A stretch of 64,000 nt of DNA. It comes from Amorphophallus konjac (lineage: Eukaryota > Streptophyta > Magnoliopsida > Alismatales > Araceae). The notes below the pieces were generated by a model, which was not told the origin of the DNA, did no database searches, and saw only the letters and a list, made by a program, of their open reading frames with translations. Of the stretch, positions 54,111 to 64,000 are shown in pieces. The DNA lies in assembly GCA_022559845.1 (NCBI GenBank), contig CM040123.1, positions 313,639,933 through 313,703,932 of the forward strand, read 5' to 3'. Positions within the stretch are counted from its first letter, which is position 1. Every line of letters starts with the position of its first letter. A program made the translations under genes and the position numbers.

Positions 54111-55704
54111 GAAAATATATTTTAAACTTTGATTTTCTGTAAATACCTCAAATTGCTCACCATACAAATAATGTCGCCAAATTTTCAGAGCATGTACTAT
54201 TGTTGCCAACTCTAAATCATGTGTTGGATACATGGATCTTTAATTATCTGGATGCATAAGCTACTACTTTGCCATTCTACATCAGGACACATCCTAGTCC
54301 TTTTCTAGAGGCATCTGTATATACCATAAATCCTCCTGACCCATAAGATAAAGTAAGCACTAGGGCTGTAGTTAACCTTATTTTTAATTCTTGGAAACTC
54401 ATTTCACATTCATCTGACCATTCAAAAGGAACTCCTTTCCTAGTTAATTTGGTCATAGGAGCTGTAATAGAAGAAAAACCTTCAATAAACCTGCGATAGT
54501 AACCTGTTAGACCCAAAAAGCTCATAATCTCACTAACATTCTTCAGCTTTTCCCAATGTAAAAGTGCCTCAACTTTGGCTGGATCAATAGACACTCTGTC
54601 ACCAGAAATGATATGCCCTAAAAATTGAATCTGGTCTAACCAAAATTCACATTTACTGAAGTTCGTATAGAGTTGATATTTTCTTAAAGTTTCCAATACA
54701 ATCCTCAAATGTTCTCTCTGAGTTTCAACAGTAGGAGAATAAATCAACACATCGTCAATAAACACTACTACAAATGTATCCAGATATGGTTGGAAAACTA
54801 TGTTCATCAAATCCATAAATGTTGCTGGTGCATTAGTTAACCTAAATGACATAACCAGAAATTCATAATGCCCATATCATGTTCTAAAAGTAGTTTTTGA
54901 GAGATCTTCTTCCATTATTCTTAATTGGTGGTATCCAGATCTGAGATCAATCTTTGAAAACACTATGGTAGCTCGTAGCTGATCAAATAAATCATCAATT
55001 CTTGGCAAAGGGTACTTATTCTTAATGGTCACTTGATTCAACTTCCTATAGTCAAGGCATAGTCTAAGCGACCCATCTTTCTTTCTAACAAACAAAACAG
55101 GTGCACCCCAAGGGGATACACTTGGTCGAATAAAACTCTTATCTAGCAATTCTTGCAATTATTTCTTCAATTCTGCCAATTCAGCTAGTGCCATTCTATA
55201 GGGAGGGATGGAAATGGGTAAAGTACCTGGTAAGGGTTCAATAGTAAACTCCACCTCTCGGTGTGGTGGCAAACCTGAAAGTTCATCAGGGAATACATCA
55301 GGAAATTCTTTGACAATATCAATATCTGAGGTGGTTTTCTTATTTTCATTAGAAGGAATAGCCACTACACTAGCCAAATAGCCTTGACACCCACTTCTGA
55401 GCCATTTCAAAGCCTTAAGGGCTGAAACTAGTGTTCTACTAGAACAGTACCTCAGACATTGATAGTGAAATATCTGCTCCCCATGTTTCTGAAAAATCAC
55501 TTTCTTTCCACGACAATCTAGAAGGGCAAAATTTCTATCTAACCAATCCATTCCCAATATGACATCAAAATCAGTCATTTCTAGTAGATACACACATGCT
55601 GGCATAATTCTCCACTTAATCACCACATCAACGTTAGGAATAACATAAGTGGCTCTAGCTATCTCCCCAGTTGGTGTGTTAATGGACATCTCATCAGTGT
55701 TCAC
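54111..55704 (-). pseudogene. Element 4 protease-RT-RNase H remnant
   Basis: Pieces run 55704-55159 (protease end and linker, ILGMDWLDRN, VFPDELSGLPP), 55158-54877 (RT first half), 54852-54277 (RT second half with FIDD) and 54233 to about 54111 (RNase H, TENQSLKYIF). Stops or shifts separate them, including a TGA between FRT and YGHYEF near 54876. The protease active site just upstream reads DPGAT instead of D-S/T-G, so it is damaged. No integrase follows. Confidence 0.85.
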
Positions 55705-55861
55705 AAGTTATTTATCTTTCAATAATTCAACAAATCTCAGAGAAATAAAGAAATGTGTAGCACCCGGATCAAATAAAACTCTAGCATGCATATCATTGAT
55801 AAGAACAATACCTTTAGCTACTGCATTGGCATCTCGGGTATCTTCCTTTGTTAATGCATAA

Positions 55862-56941
55862 AGTCTGGCTTGAACCCTCCGCTGCTATTGTGGTTGCTGC
55901 TCTTGCCTTGGTCTTTTTGGACAATCACTTATCATATGCCCAATCTCACCACATGAAAAATATTTTCTAGCAGTCCGCCAACATTCATTACCTCTATGCT
56001 GCATCTCACACTGCTAACAAACTGGCATATTATCCCTTTTAGCTGGCTGAATCCTATCTAGAAATGTCATCTTTGGCTTCTTATCTTTCCTTACGGCTGA
56101 AGCCAGATTTCCCCTTTTAGCATTATCCCTTTGTCTTTCTACTAAGAATTCCTCATATTCAGTTTCCACAACAAAGGCGGTTCTCAAAGCTGCTGCCATA
56201 GTCTGATGATCAAAAATTGTAACTCTACTTCTAATATTGCTCTTCAAACCTCTAACAAATTTCTTCACTCTTATCAGCTCATCAGAACAAATATGAGGGA
56301 CATACTTTTCCAATTCAGTAAACTTTGTTTCATAACATACCTCCTTGAGATAGATTTAAAAACTCTACTTCTTTCTTGTCCTTCACATGCTGAAGGAGAA
56401 ATTTTGCATGGAAGACATCAAGAAATTCGTTCCAATCAATCGCAATCTCTCTATCTCTAAAAGTGGTTCTAAGTGCAGACCTCCACCACTTGTCCGCATG
56501 ATCCTTCAGCATAAATGTAGCTAATATCACCTTAACCTGCTTTGCACATCTAATGGCTGTGAAAATCTTTTCAACTTCCCTTACCCAATTTTCCACAATC
56601 TCCGGTTGACTCTCCCCCTTAAAAGAAGGAGGACTCATATTTTTGAATTTCTCCATCAAGGTAGCACATGTTGTCCTATGTGGTTGGTCTTGCATACGGG
56701 TTTGTAATTGGGCTTGCATCATCGCCTGAGTTTGGGCATGTAACTGCATAGTCTGCATTAACCCTTGAAAATCTTGTATGAACCCTCCTAAGTTTGATAC
56801 ACCCAGAGTAGACAACACACCCTGCCCACCGGGAGCAAGCTCGCCAAGAATTGCTTCTCCAACAACCCCTTGTGATGTGCTATTTGAGGGCCCAAACTCC
56901 TCGGGAGAAGTATTTACCTCAACCCTATCACTCCCTGCCAT
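55862..56941 (-). pseudogene. Element 4 gag remnant
   Basis: From ATG at 56941: a 203-codon frame with the gag core (PPSFKGESQPEIVENWVREV, ATFMLKDHADKWW). After a stop near 56330 the frame continues to about 56014 (YVPHICSDELIRVKKFVRGL). A damaged zinc knuckle near 55960-55930 reads YFSCGEIGHMISDCP, where the first Cys is Tyr. Typical chromovirus gag order. Confidence 0.82.
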
Positions 56942-57078
56942 ATCCTGTAAGGGAGAACTAACCCGAATTAGTATGATTCTAGGTTGGTTTTACATCAACT
57001 TCTAAAATAAATTCTTGATATTTTCTGGTATGGTGTATAAATCTGATGGCTGCAAATAATCCCAAGCCTCACAACTTT

Positions 57079-57090
57079 GCTCTGAAACCA
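57079..57090 (-). promoter_or_regulatory. Primer-binding site of element 4 (tRNA-iMet type)
   Basis: On the minus strand TGGTTTCAGAGC, one base different from the common iMet site TGGTATCAGAGC, five bases after the LTR end. Confidence 0.8.
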
Positions 57091-57095
57091 ACACC

Positions 57096-58047
57096 TGTGG
57101 CGCCCCCTTCCCGCGATTCTGTATCATGTCTGGAGACGTCACAGCGTATGTACGGAGTGTTGTGGGCCGAGATATTTGCAAGGTGCTAAAGGCCAAACCA
57201 TCACATATTTCAATAGCACAACCATACCATTTCCATAAGATAAACACACATAATTTACATCGTATATTGTTTAATACATATCTTTACCCAAACGTCATAT
57301 TTACATTCATTATATAAAAAAAACTAAATCTACTTATTATAGGCAGCGGAAATCTAAACTACGCCCGGGATCACCCTCCGACTTATTGCTCGTCAGAGTA
57401 AAAGTGTACACTCGTCAATTTTTTGAAATGGTTAGGCAACAAAAATGAGTCCAAAGACTCAGTAGGCATTAAAACCAATCGCATGCTTATCATATAATAA
57501 CCTGTGCAAAATTCATGATATATGTATAGCTAATCACAACTTCATTGGATTGTACTTATACTATGAATGCGAAGGAAATATAGTAGAATAAAATAATTTT
57601 CATATTTATAAGAAAACGCATATAACAAATCTTATCTGACTTTAACTAATTAAGAGCTTATACAGATAAATTTATTTTCAGATCATATCAGAGTCATATA
57701 TCAAATCTGAACTTCATATTAGGCCATGCCTGTTTACAAAGTCACATAATACATTAGTTACTTATCATATATTGGATAAGCATATATTGGACAGGCATCC
57801 CGTCACTATAAGCAGTAGCAAACACATACCTAAGCATCCATACGTCGACTTAAAGATAAATGGTCTAGACGTTGGAGCATGTCGGCCTTGATCAACCACG
57901 CAGGATCGATACTCTACCATTCCCCAGATAATTTTCTTATTATGGGTTCTGAATTTTTCAGAAGTCTGTTTGTCCTCGGAAATGGGCCTAATCTCGTAGC
58001 GGACGCTAACTATGATTTTTCGCCCCACACCTCCTTAAAGTGACACA
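57096..58047 (-). repeat. Element 4, 5' LTR
   Basis: 952 bp; on the minus strand it starts TGTGTCACTTTAAGG and ends GGCGCCACA. The end is fixed by the adjacent primer site, the start by the TG and by matching short inverted ends (TGTG..CACA). No partner LTR is in the window. Confidence 0.75.
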
Positions 58048-58327
58048 GTCCAAATACTTTATTATTTATATATATTTTCTTCTTATAGTCATCTTCGATA
58101 TGTAAAACTTGCTAAAATAACTAATTGTCATGAAGTCATATTTTAATATCATAAATCAAATTTTAAATCATAGGACAGTGGGCCAAATCTATTAGCTAAG
58201 TAAATCATTATTAATTAACTATATAAAATTACACTTCTAATTATTAAAGAAAAATTAGCGTAATAGTAACTAAATAACATATTTTAAGCATAAATCATCG
58301 AGTCAAATATGTTAAATAAATCACTGA
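58048..58327. other. AT-rich sequence between element 4 and repeat X
   Basis: No gene or repeat recognised. It is presumably the site into which element 4 or repeat X inserted. Confidence 0.4.
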
Positions 58328-59207
58328 TTGTTGCGTGATTTTTTATGCCGATTACCGGGGTGAAGGAAGGGATACAGCGGGGAAGGAAAATACGGGAGTT
58401 TGATATACCTCGGGTATTCCCCTCACAGTTGCATGCCTCTCACGGCCGTACCGGGAACTCTCCTTTCACGGAGAGTCGAAAAGGGTCGAACGGCACGGCA
58501 ATGTCGGGATAAGGGTTAAGTGGACAGGGTGCGGGCGTGCCAGTCGATTTCTCGACAATCACTCATGGAACCTAGGGTTGACCGGAGAAGCGCCACCAGG
58601 GCGCGGCACGTGGGCTCGGGCGATCGAACAACACGTGGAGAGAAGGGGTTCTATGGGTGTGAATGCGTAGGCGATTGCGGGAATCGTGTACTGGACATCT
58701 TTCCCCACCGGCCGCAAGCAATCGGTGTTTATTTACATCGGATTGAATCTGAATACCTTCATTCTGAGCTGAAGAAAAGTCTGTATATATGTCTGAAGCC
58801 ATGGATAGGGGGCTGGGGCATTCAGCAGCTATGGGTGCGCATTAGACTGAGGGGTGTTTACTGGGGCTGGGGTGTTAGGCACGGATGCCGAGTGGTGTAG
58901 GTAGGAAGCTGGGGGCCTGAATGCGGGCGCTTGTATTTTACTGGCTTGATGGTGAGCCACATGGGCTTTACATATGGGCCTAGAGGGCCAAGTTACAACG
59001 GGCGCAAGCCGCAGGACAATTCCGACACGTGGGTCGGTCCCCGGGTCAATGCGTGGCAAAGCGGATATCCGCGTGCTTTACAGAGGCTCTTTACAGATGA
59101 GTTGGTGTGAGTCTGACTGCCTTGGTGGCTAGGGCAGACACAGACTGGCGCCTGGTGGAGGTCAGACACGGATCGAGGTGAGCGATCGGGTCCGGGTCTC
59201 GAACGGC
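58328..59207 (+). repeat. Repeat X, right copy
   Basis: Matches 29181-30064 along its length, including ATGCCG.. ACCGGGGTGAAGGAAGG and GGTCCGGGTCTCG. It continues past the point where the left copy is cut. Because a palindrome array and TATA box follow (59747-60282), X may be the start of an LTR U3 more than 1.9 kb long. Its downstream end was not found. Confidence 0.72.
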
Positions 59208-59746
59208 GAGTGCTGTCATGTCGGAGAGTCGAGGTCGGCCACGGGACTATGATTCCCGGGCCAGGGGTCCGACTAGACCTGATTTGTTAATCCGAGGGGC
59301 CAACGGCCGACTGGGAGGTGAACGGCGGGCACGCGGTTCTGTGTCGAGGTCCGACGCGGCATTATGAAGTGCCCTTCATCACCGTCGTAAGCTAACGTAC
59401 ACGAGCGGACTCGGGGTGCGGATGTCCTTGCCGTTGGCGTAGTCATCTTACATGCGGCGAAGGTGGGCTTGGTGTGAGACGGCTAAATACCGCATGAGGG
59501 GAGTACGTGGAACATACACTCGGCGTGTGTGAGCTGAGTAGCAAGCCAACCGCGCGCGCACTTGTCTTCCTACGTTCCCGACCCTTGTCGAAGGCCTCGG
59601 AGGTCCAAGGGTGAGACAATTAGGCCGAGGGAGTTTGCTTGTCCATCCGTATGTCCTTGTGTTGCTTCCTTGCTTGCTTGTCATGTCCATGAGCTTGTTA
59701 GTAAGGGGGGCAAATTATAGGAAGTTGAAGGGGTGGGGGGTGGGGT
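59208..59746. other. GC-rich sequence following repeat X, no gene seen
   Basis: Short open frames only, no recognised domain. Probably a continuation of the repeat X family. Confidence 0.35.
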
Positions 59747-60232
59747 TTAGGCGGACCAAATTGAGGGTGCAAGTTGGTCCGGGTAAACCCCCCAAATAGT
59801 GATTTTATTTTATTTTATTTATATTTTTTTGTGTAATTTTGTGTGTATCGAAGTGGAGGGGATGGGGTTTTGGCGGACCAGCCCCATGGGCTGGTCTGGT
59901 CCTCCTAAACCCCTCTTCGGAGAGAGAGAAATCTTTTTTTATTTTTTTATTAAATCTTTTTTATTATTATTATTTGATGGGGTTTAGGCGGACCAGTCTC
60001 GGGTCCAGGCTGGTCCGCCTAAACCCCTCCCCAGGGGCGGTTTGGGCGGACCAAATGGTCCCTTTTTTTAATTAAAAAAATATTTTTTTTGTTACCCAAG
60101 GGGTTTAGGCAAACCAGCCTGGGGGTCCAGGCTGGTCCCCCTAACCCCCCCCCCCCCCTTTTGGGGGTTTAGGCGGACCAGCCTGGGGGTCTAGGCTGGT
60201 CCGCCTAAACCCCTCCCCAAGGGGGGGTTTGG
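59747..60232. repeat. Five long GGGGTTTAGGCGGACCA inverted repeats
   Basis: Inverted repeats lie near 59747, 59865, 59981, 60100 and 60164. The best (60164-60215) has about 20-nt arms, GGGGTTTAGGCGGACCAGCC and its complement, around a G-rich centre. Spacers are T/A-rich. The last ends about 45 bp before a TATA box. Confidence 0.9.
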
Positions 60233-60274
60233 GCGGACTAGGTTGGAAGAGAGAGGGGGGAGTGGTCCCACCTC

Positions 60275-60282
60275 TATAAAAT
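60275..60282 (+). promoter_or_regulatory. TATA box after the 59747-60232 palindromes
   Basis: TATAAAAT in the context CCTCTATAAAATTGG. Same order (palindromes, TATA) as in the LTRs of elements 1 and 3. Confidence 0.55.
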
Positions 60283-60299
60283 TGGAATTTTGGTTATTT

Positions 60300-61560
60300 T
60301 TAGCCCCACTTTGACTCAATTTGGAAGCTAGAAGACAAAGAATACGGGCTTGGACCGGCTGACTGGCTGCTTGTGCGCGTAGACCGAGGGATTGATGTGT
60401 GCGACTTTACGTAATCCCGGGGCTCCGTCTTCGCGACTTCTTCTGCGTACGGGTATGACGAATGAACTTTACACGAACCTCGGACCGAACTTGCACGAAC
60501 CGGGACTGGGGAGGGCCGTTGGGCCTCCGGGCTGAGGAGGCGGCCCCCCGGGGAGTTCACCCTCCCTCGGGGCGCGGCCATGCCCTGGGGCACACTAGCC
60601 CCGGGCAGAGCCGCAACCCCGAGGGGTGGCCCCCGGGGGTCTTCCTTCGTCGTCTGGGGGTATCCTTTGGGGGATACGAAGTTCCGAGACATTGAAATGG
60701 CCCATGGGGGCCTTTGTTCTTCGAGTCATGGTGGCCGCTCACAAGGTGTTCGGGCGAATGCCCGACACACCCCAGATCGACGAACGAGCCGTGTAAGTGA
60801 CCGAAGGGCCTTGGAATTGATCCAGGGCCGAGGGTAGAAGTCCGTAGGGGCTGGGAAGAGGCTCCTTGGGTATACGTGCCCATCCTCGGGCTGCGTGCCG
60901 TGTTGTACGATGGGTTGGCAGAGTAGCCTCGGGTTAGCCCGAGAGCTAAAGTCGAGTGGCATGTTGCCACGTGTCTGAGGGTCGGGGGTGGCCCCAGCTT
61001 GCAGGAGGGTCGTTGTAGGACCCAATTGGCGTACTGGAACCACAGGATGACCCGTGGGTTGGTGTAGAAGGGTTAAAACATGTACACCCACAAGGTGTTC
61101 GGCAGAATGCCGAACATACGTGTGTGAGCCGTATTCACGTGCTGCGGGCCTCCAAAGCCCATGGTTGACCTATTTGGATCCCCCTTTGACCTTGGAGGGT
61201 TGAAAGAAGTGTCTCAGAGTATGCCCCTGGCCTTTTCACTGGATGCCACGTGGCGTGGCTTGTAGTCAGAGCATCCTTGGGATGGCCCCGGTGCTCGTGT
61301 AGGATGCGGGCAAAGTCCGCAACTTATGAGTCGGGAGGGGTCTCGATTGATTGCTAGGGCCACTGTATACCTCGGCTAGCAGGTTGGAGCCTGATGAGGA
61401 CATCTCCTACCACTCCTCATTCTTTCGTGGGTCCCGTTGCTTGCCAGCTATGCGTCTTCATGTTCGCGGCATTTTTCTTAATCATGGCTTGTAATTTTTA
61501 TATTTTCTTGAGTCATAGATTATGTAATTTCCCTTTTATTGAGTTAAGTACTTAGGTTAA
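60300..61560. other. No supported gene; small repeated hairpin
   Basis: Open frames overlap on both strands without domain matches. The block CACAAGGTGTTCGG occurs at about 60729 and 61090. Each time the next bases form a hairpin (GTTCGGCAGAATGCCGAAC in the second). Possibly R/U5 of an LTR. Confidence 0.35.
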
Positions 61561-62340
61561 TTAGTCATCTACCTAGGTTAATTATCATTAGAGTGGATAA
61601 TGTGTCAGTTGGGCCCAATTAAGTGGGCTAGGCCCATGGGCGCCCCCCTTCCCCCTTGGTTTATTGTCATTAGTCAAAAACTCAGGGTCTTTTGTTAAAT
61701 TGTGGGCTTCCTATAAATAGGACTCCAATCCCCCCCATTGGAAGCTAATGAAGTATTGAGTTTAAAATCCACAAGAATTGTGTCTCTTGCTCTCTCTCTC
61801 TCTCTCTCTCTAGCTCTCTATCTCTCTACCTCTCTCTCTCTCTCTAAAGGGGGTGAACCCCATTCTCTCTCCTCCCCACCCCAAATTCGAAATTCACTCT
61901 CTCTCCTCCCTATTCACCTCTAATTAAGACCCCTCCCCCTTCCCCATACCTCCCATTTAAGCCCCCTCCAACCCCTAGGTGGAATCCCTTTCTCCTAGGC
62001 ACCTCTCCCTCCTCCCAAACAACCTTTCCCCTTCCCCATACAACCTTTCATTTTCCCAAGGGAGAATCTCTTCTCCCAAGCACCCCTTCCTCTCCCCAAC
62101 ACAACCCTTCCCCTTCCCAAAGCAACATTAAACCCCATTAACCTCTCATTCAAACCAAAGGAGAGAGATCTCCCTCTCTCTCTCTATCCCAACCCAAATT
62201 CGCAGCTCCCCCTTCCTCCACCTGCTAGACCATCTTCCAGCCCCCATTCTACCCCTCCAACACCTTAGATCACCCTCTACCAGACCCCCACACAGCCCGG
62301 GATCGCCCCCCACACACATCAACCCCATTTACCACATTTT
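61561..62340 (+). other. Promoter-like block with TATA box and CT-rich leader
   Basis: CTATAAATAG at 61711-61720 is followed by a CT microsatellite (61791-61845) and a C/T-rich leader with few ATGs. The upstream part has GGGCCCAATTAAGTGGGC, a short inverted repeat. It looks like the U3-R part of another LTR or a plant promoter; no protein is recognised downstream. Confidence 0.4.
61791..61845. repeat. CT microsatellite
   Basis: Imperfect (TC)n tract interrupted by AGC and ATC, 55 bp. Confidence 0.9.
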
Positions 62341-62470
62341 CTATATACTAGTGAGCAGCTGCAGTTCTGCAGAACCGCCCCCCTGTTGCAGCGCCAGCCA
62401 CACCCTCGTCCCGGTGTTCCTGGAGGCGTACCATACATCGCCGGAAAGGTCTGCGAGTCTTCTTCGCAAG

Positions 62471-62930
62471 CGAGGTGGAATCGTCTCGTTCCAACTTCAC
62501 CACAGATCGTGGCGCCCCTTCTCGTGCGGCTGCGCCAGATTCAAGCCAGAACCTGAGGTCCGTTTGGCAGAGGCTGCACCGACATCAACAGTGTGATTCA
62601 GGCTGAACTCTCTTCTGAGCGTTGTTTCTTCTCCAAGTCTTCAAGGCTCCCGAGGTGGAATCGTCTCGTTCCGACCTCACTACAGATCGTGGTGCCCATT
62701 CTCGTGCGGCTGCACCAGATTTGAACCAGTACCTGAGGTCCGTTTGGCAGAGCTTGCACCGACATCAACGGCGCGATTCAGCCTAAACTCCCTTCTGAGA
62801 GTTGCTTCTTCTCCATGTCCTCAATGCTCCCGAGGTGGTCTCGCTGCGTTCCGACTTCGGCACAGTGCGTGGCGCCTGTTCTCGTTCGACTGCGCAACCA
62901 GGATCAAAATCTGGACCAGAGCTGCAGTGC
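62471..62930 (+). repeat. 180 bp tandem repeat, about 2.5 units
   Basis: CGAGGTGGAATCGTCTCG recurs at 62471 and 62651, and a diverged form at 62831, exactly 180 bp apart. The first two units are close in sequence. Because 180 is a multiple of three, frames stay open across units, but no domain was recognised. Confidence 0.85.
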
Positions 62931-64000
62931 AGAAGCTCTCACGGCCACATCCTTCAACTTCTGGAGGCGCCACTTGACCGAGAGCTGCTACCACAAGTCT
63001 TCCACCACCACCAACAAGCTGCGTCCCGTTCTGCATCAGGAAGTGCCTTTTCCATTTTTTCTCCCCCAGGCGTGCAGACAGTCCGTTTAGGTCCTGCCCC
63101 GATAGTGCCTCACTCAACGGACTCCTCCTCACCGCCCCGACATCCTCTGGTGCTGTTCTTGGTTGCTGCTCGAAGAAGACTCATCCACGGACGTCCTCAA
63201 CTTGATCTCGCCTCATTTGGACTTCAGGAGTGATCGTGGTAACTTCTACAAGAAGCTGAAACAATCTAGGCCTGCCAGAACCTGAACTCTGAGCACCTGT
63301 TCCGGGGTCCACCCCGACCAGAGGCGACGCGGGACCCGCCCACCAAAATTCACAGGCGTACCTGGGTCTGTCAGCGTCGTTCCAGCACCAGTCTCGTCAA
63401 GTTCTGAGTCCGGAGGAGCGCACAGAGGCGGCTACACCGATCCCCTATCCTGCTGCTCAAGACACGGGCAGATTCGATTGGGTGATCCGTCGGCGCGATT
63501 CGAGTGAATCTCCCCTCCCCGCCTGGCTGGCTCAACGCCCCTCCCTGCATGGAGGTAGTGTTTGCATTGTAATACTGATATCCCCACCCCAAGTCCACCC
63601 TCCTGTGTGAGGCGTAGTGGTTGTATAATGTAAACAGGGTTCAAGCTTCACCGGCGCAGTGTGCGGGGAACCCACACTTCCCCGCTCGCCCATCGTCTCC
63701 GACCGGGATCGGTGTCTTCACGCCGATCAGGTGAGCTCCTGGTTGCACTTCTCTACTGGGTCACTTTGCTTGTTTAGTATAGCATCTTAGTGCCGTCGAT
63801 CGGTGAGTGAGTGCCCGATCTCAAAAATAGCACCGATTTGAGCGACCACCGCGGAGTGAGTTGAGAGTGCGACCCTACATCCCACGCCCTCGGCGTGCCG
63901 GTCGCCCTTGATATTGGGCATCCCTGGCCCATTGGGGTCCATCCCTAGCTGGCCATACCCTCGGAACCTTGAGGTCCATCCTCGGACCCTCTCCGCCATC
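62931..64000. other. No supported gene at the window end
   Basis: GC-rich sequence with overlapping short frames on both strands. A possible splice donor (CAG/GTGAGC) is at about 63729-63734. I cannot assign function; it may continue the element that starts near 61561. Confidence 0.3.

Larger units (their letters stand above)
54111..58047 (-). mobile_element. Element 4: decayed chromovirus-like Ty3/gypsy element, 3' truncated
   Basis: Right to left: 5' LTR (57096-58047), tRNA-iMet-type primer site, gag, zinc knuckle, protease, RT and part of RNase H, then truncation near 54110. RT sequence ([36 protein letters not shown]) and the iMet primer fit chromoviruses, perhaps the Tekay/Del group. 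Integrase and chromodomain are missing, so that placement is inferred from RT only. Many stops show it is old. Confidence 0.8.

Noticed and set aside
54068..54111. TGTAATGTCCCAGG read on the minus strand as the start of another LTR
   Set aside because: It could be one, but no partner end, primer site or second copy is visible, so it is left as an uncertain junction.
61024..61050. Possible primer-binding site (ATTGGCGTACTGG) marking the end of a repeat X LTR
   Set aside because: It starts like the Tat-type site but diverges after TTGGCG, and no LTR end pairs convincingly with the TGTTGCG start.
62351..63233. Overlapping 80-140 codon frames
   Set aside because: They lie in GC-rich tandem repeat DNA with no domain, and frames on both strands are equally open.
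1..64000. tRNA or rRNA genes
   Set aside because: No cloverleaf with A/B boxes or rRNA-like block was recognised by eye; a tRNAscan and Rfam search would be decisive.

Overview
This window is plant nuclear DNA made almost entirely of nested and truncated retrotransposons. I found no convincing single-copy host gene. The evidence for a flowering plant is: an L1-type LINE with a DUF4283-like/zinc-knuckle ORF1, Ty3/gypsy elements of the Tat lineage with two RNase H domains, a chromovirus-like gypsy remnant, and plant-only PMD (plant mobile domain) and DUF7745-like genes with GT..AG introns. The species cannot be named from the sequence.

Layout. 1-715: flank, probably part of an older LTR. 732-27715: a plus-strand LINE bounded by a 14-16 bp target-site duplication (TSD). 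Its ORF1 is split by element 1 (2341-23410, minus strand), a Tat-like element with two 1326 bp LTRs and a 5 bp TSD; LINE ORF2 (1377 codons) is uninterrupted. 27730-29180: low-coding flank with a palindrome series. 29181-30064: a repeat with a second copy at 58328. 30065-38069: element 2, a plus-strand, pol-less member of the element 1 superfamily, followed by a mismatched LTR (38070-39984). 39985-53964: element 3, minus strand, with nearly open gag-pol, its left part lost. 53965 to about 54068: a scrap of the same superfamily. About 54111-58047: element 4, a decayed chromovirus-like gypsy element, minus strand. 58328-64000: second repeat copy, a palindrome array before a TATA box, a second promoter-like block, and a 180 bp tandem repeat; no supported genes.

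How the parts work together. Elements 1 and 3 share an order, read in element sense: LTR, tRNA-Arg-like primer site, leader, gag, protease plus G-patch, RT, gypsy RNase H, second (archaeal-type) RNase H, integrase. After pol and before the 3' LTR lies an antisense cargo region. In element 1 it holds two intron-containing genes, a DUF7745-like gene and a PMD/coiled-coil gene. Element 3 keeps the 3' half of the PMD gene with matching exon sizes. The element 1 DUF7745 gene has its own TATA box, and the same kind of short inverted-repeat array lies before it as lies before the LTR TATA box.

The most unusual signals are: arrays of about 19-nt hairpins (ACGCCCT..AGGGCGT) repeated more than 40 times in element 1; different palindromes in the same place, directly before TATA, in unrelated LTRs; an in-frame stop at the same integrase codon in elements 1 (TAA) and 3 (TAG); a 10-nt copy of the primer-binding site inside every Tat-type LTR; and a GC-only palindrome kept in all of those LTRs.
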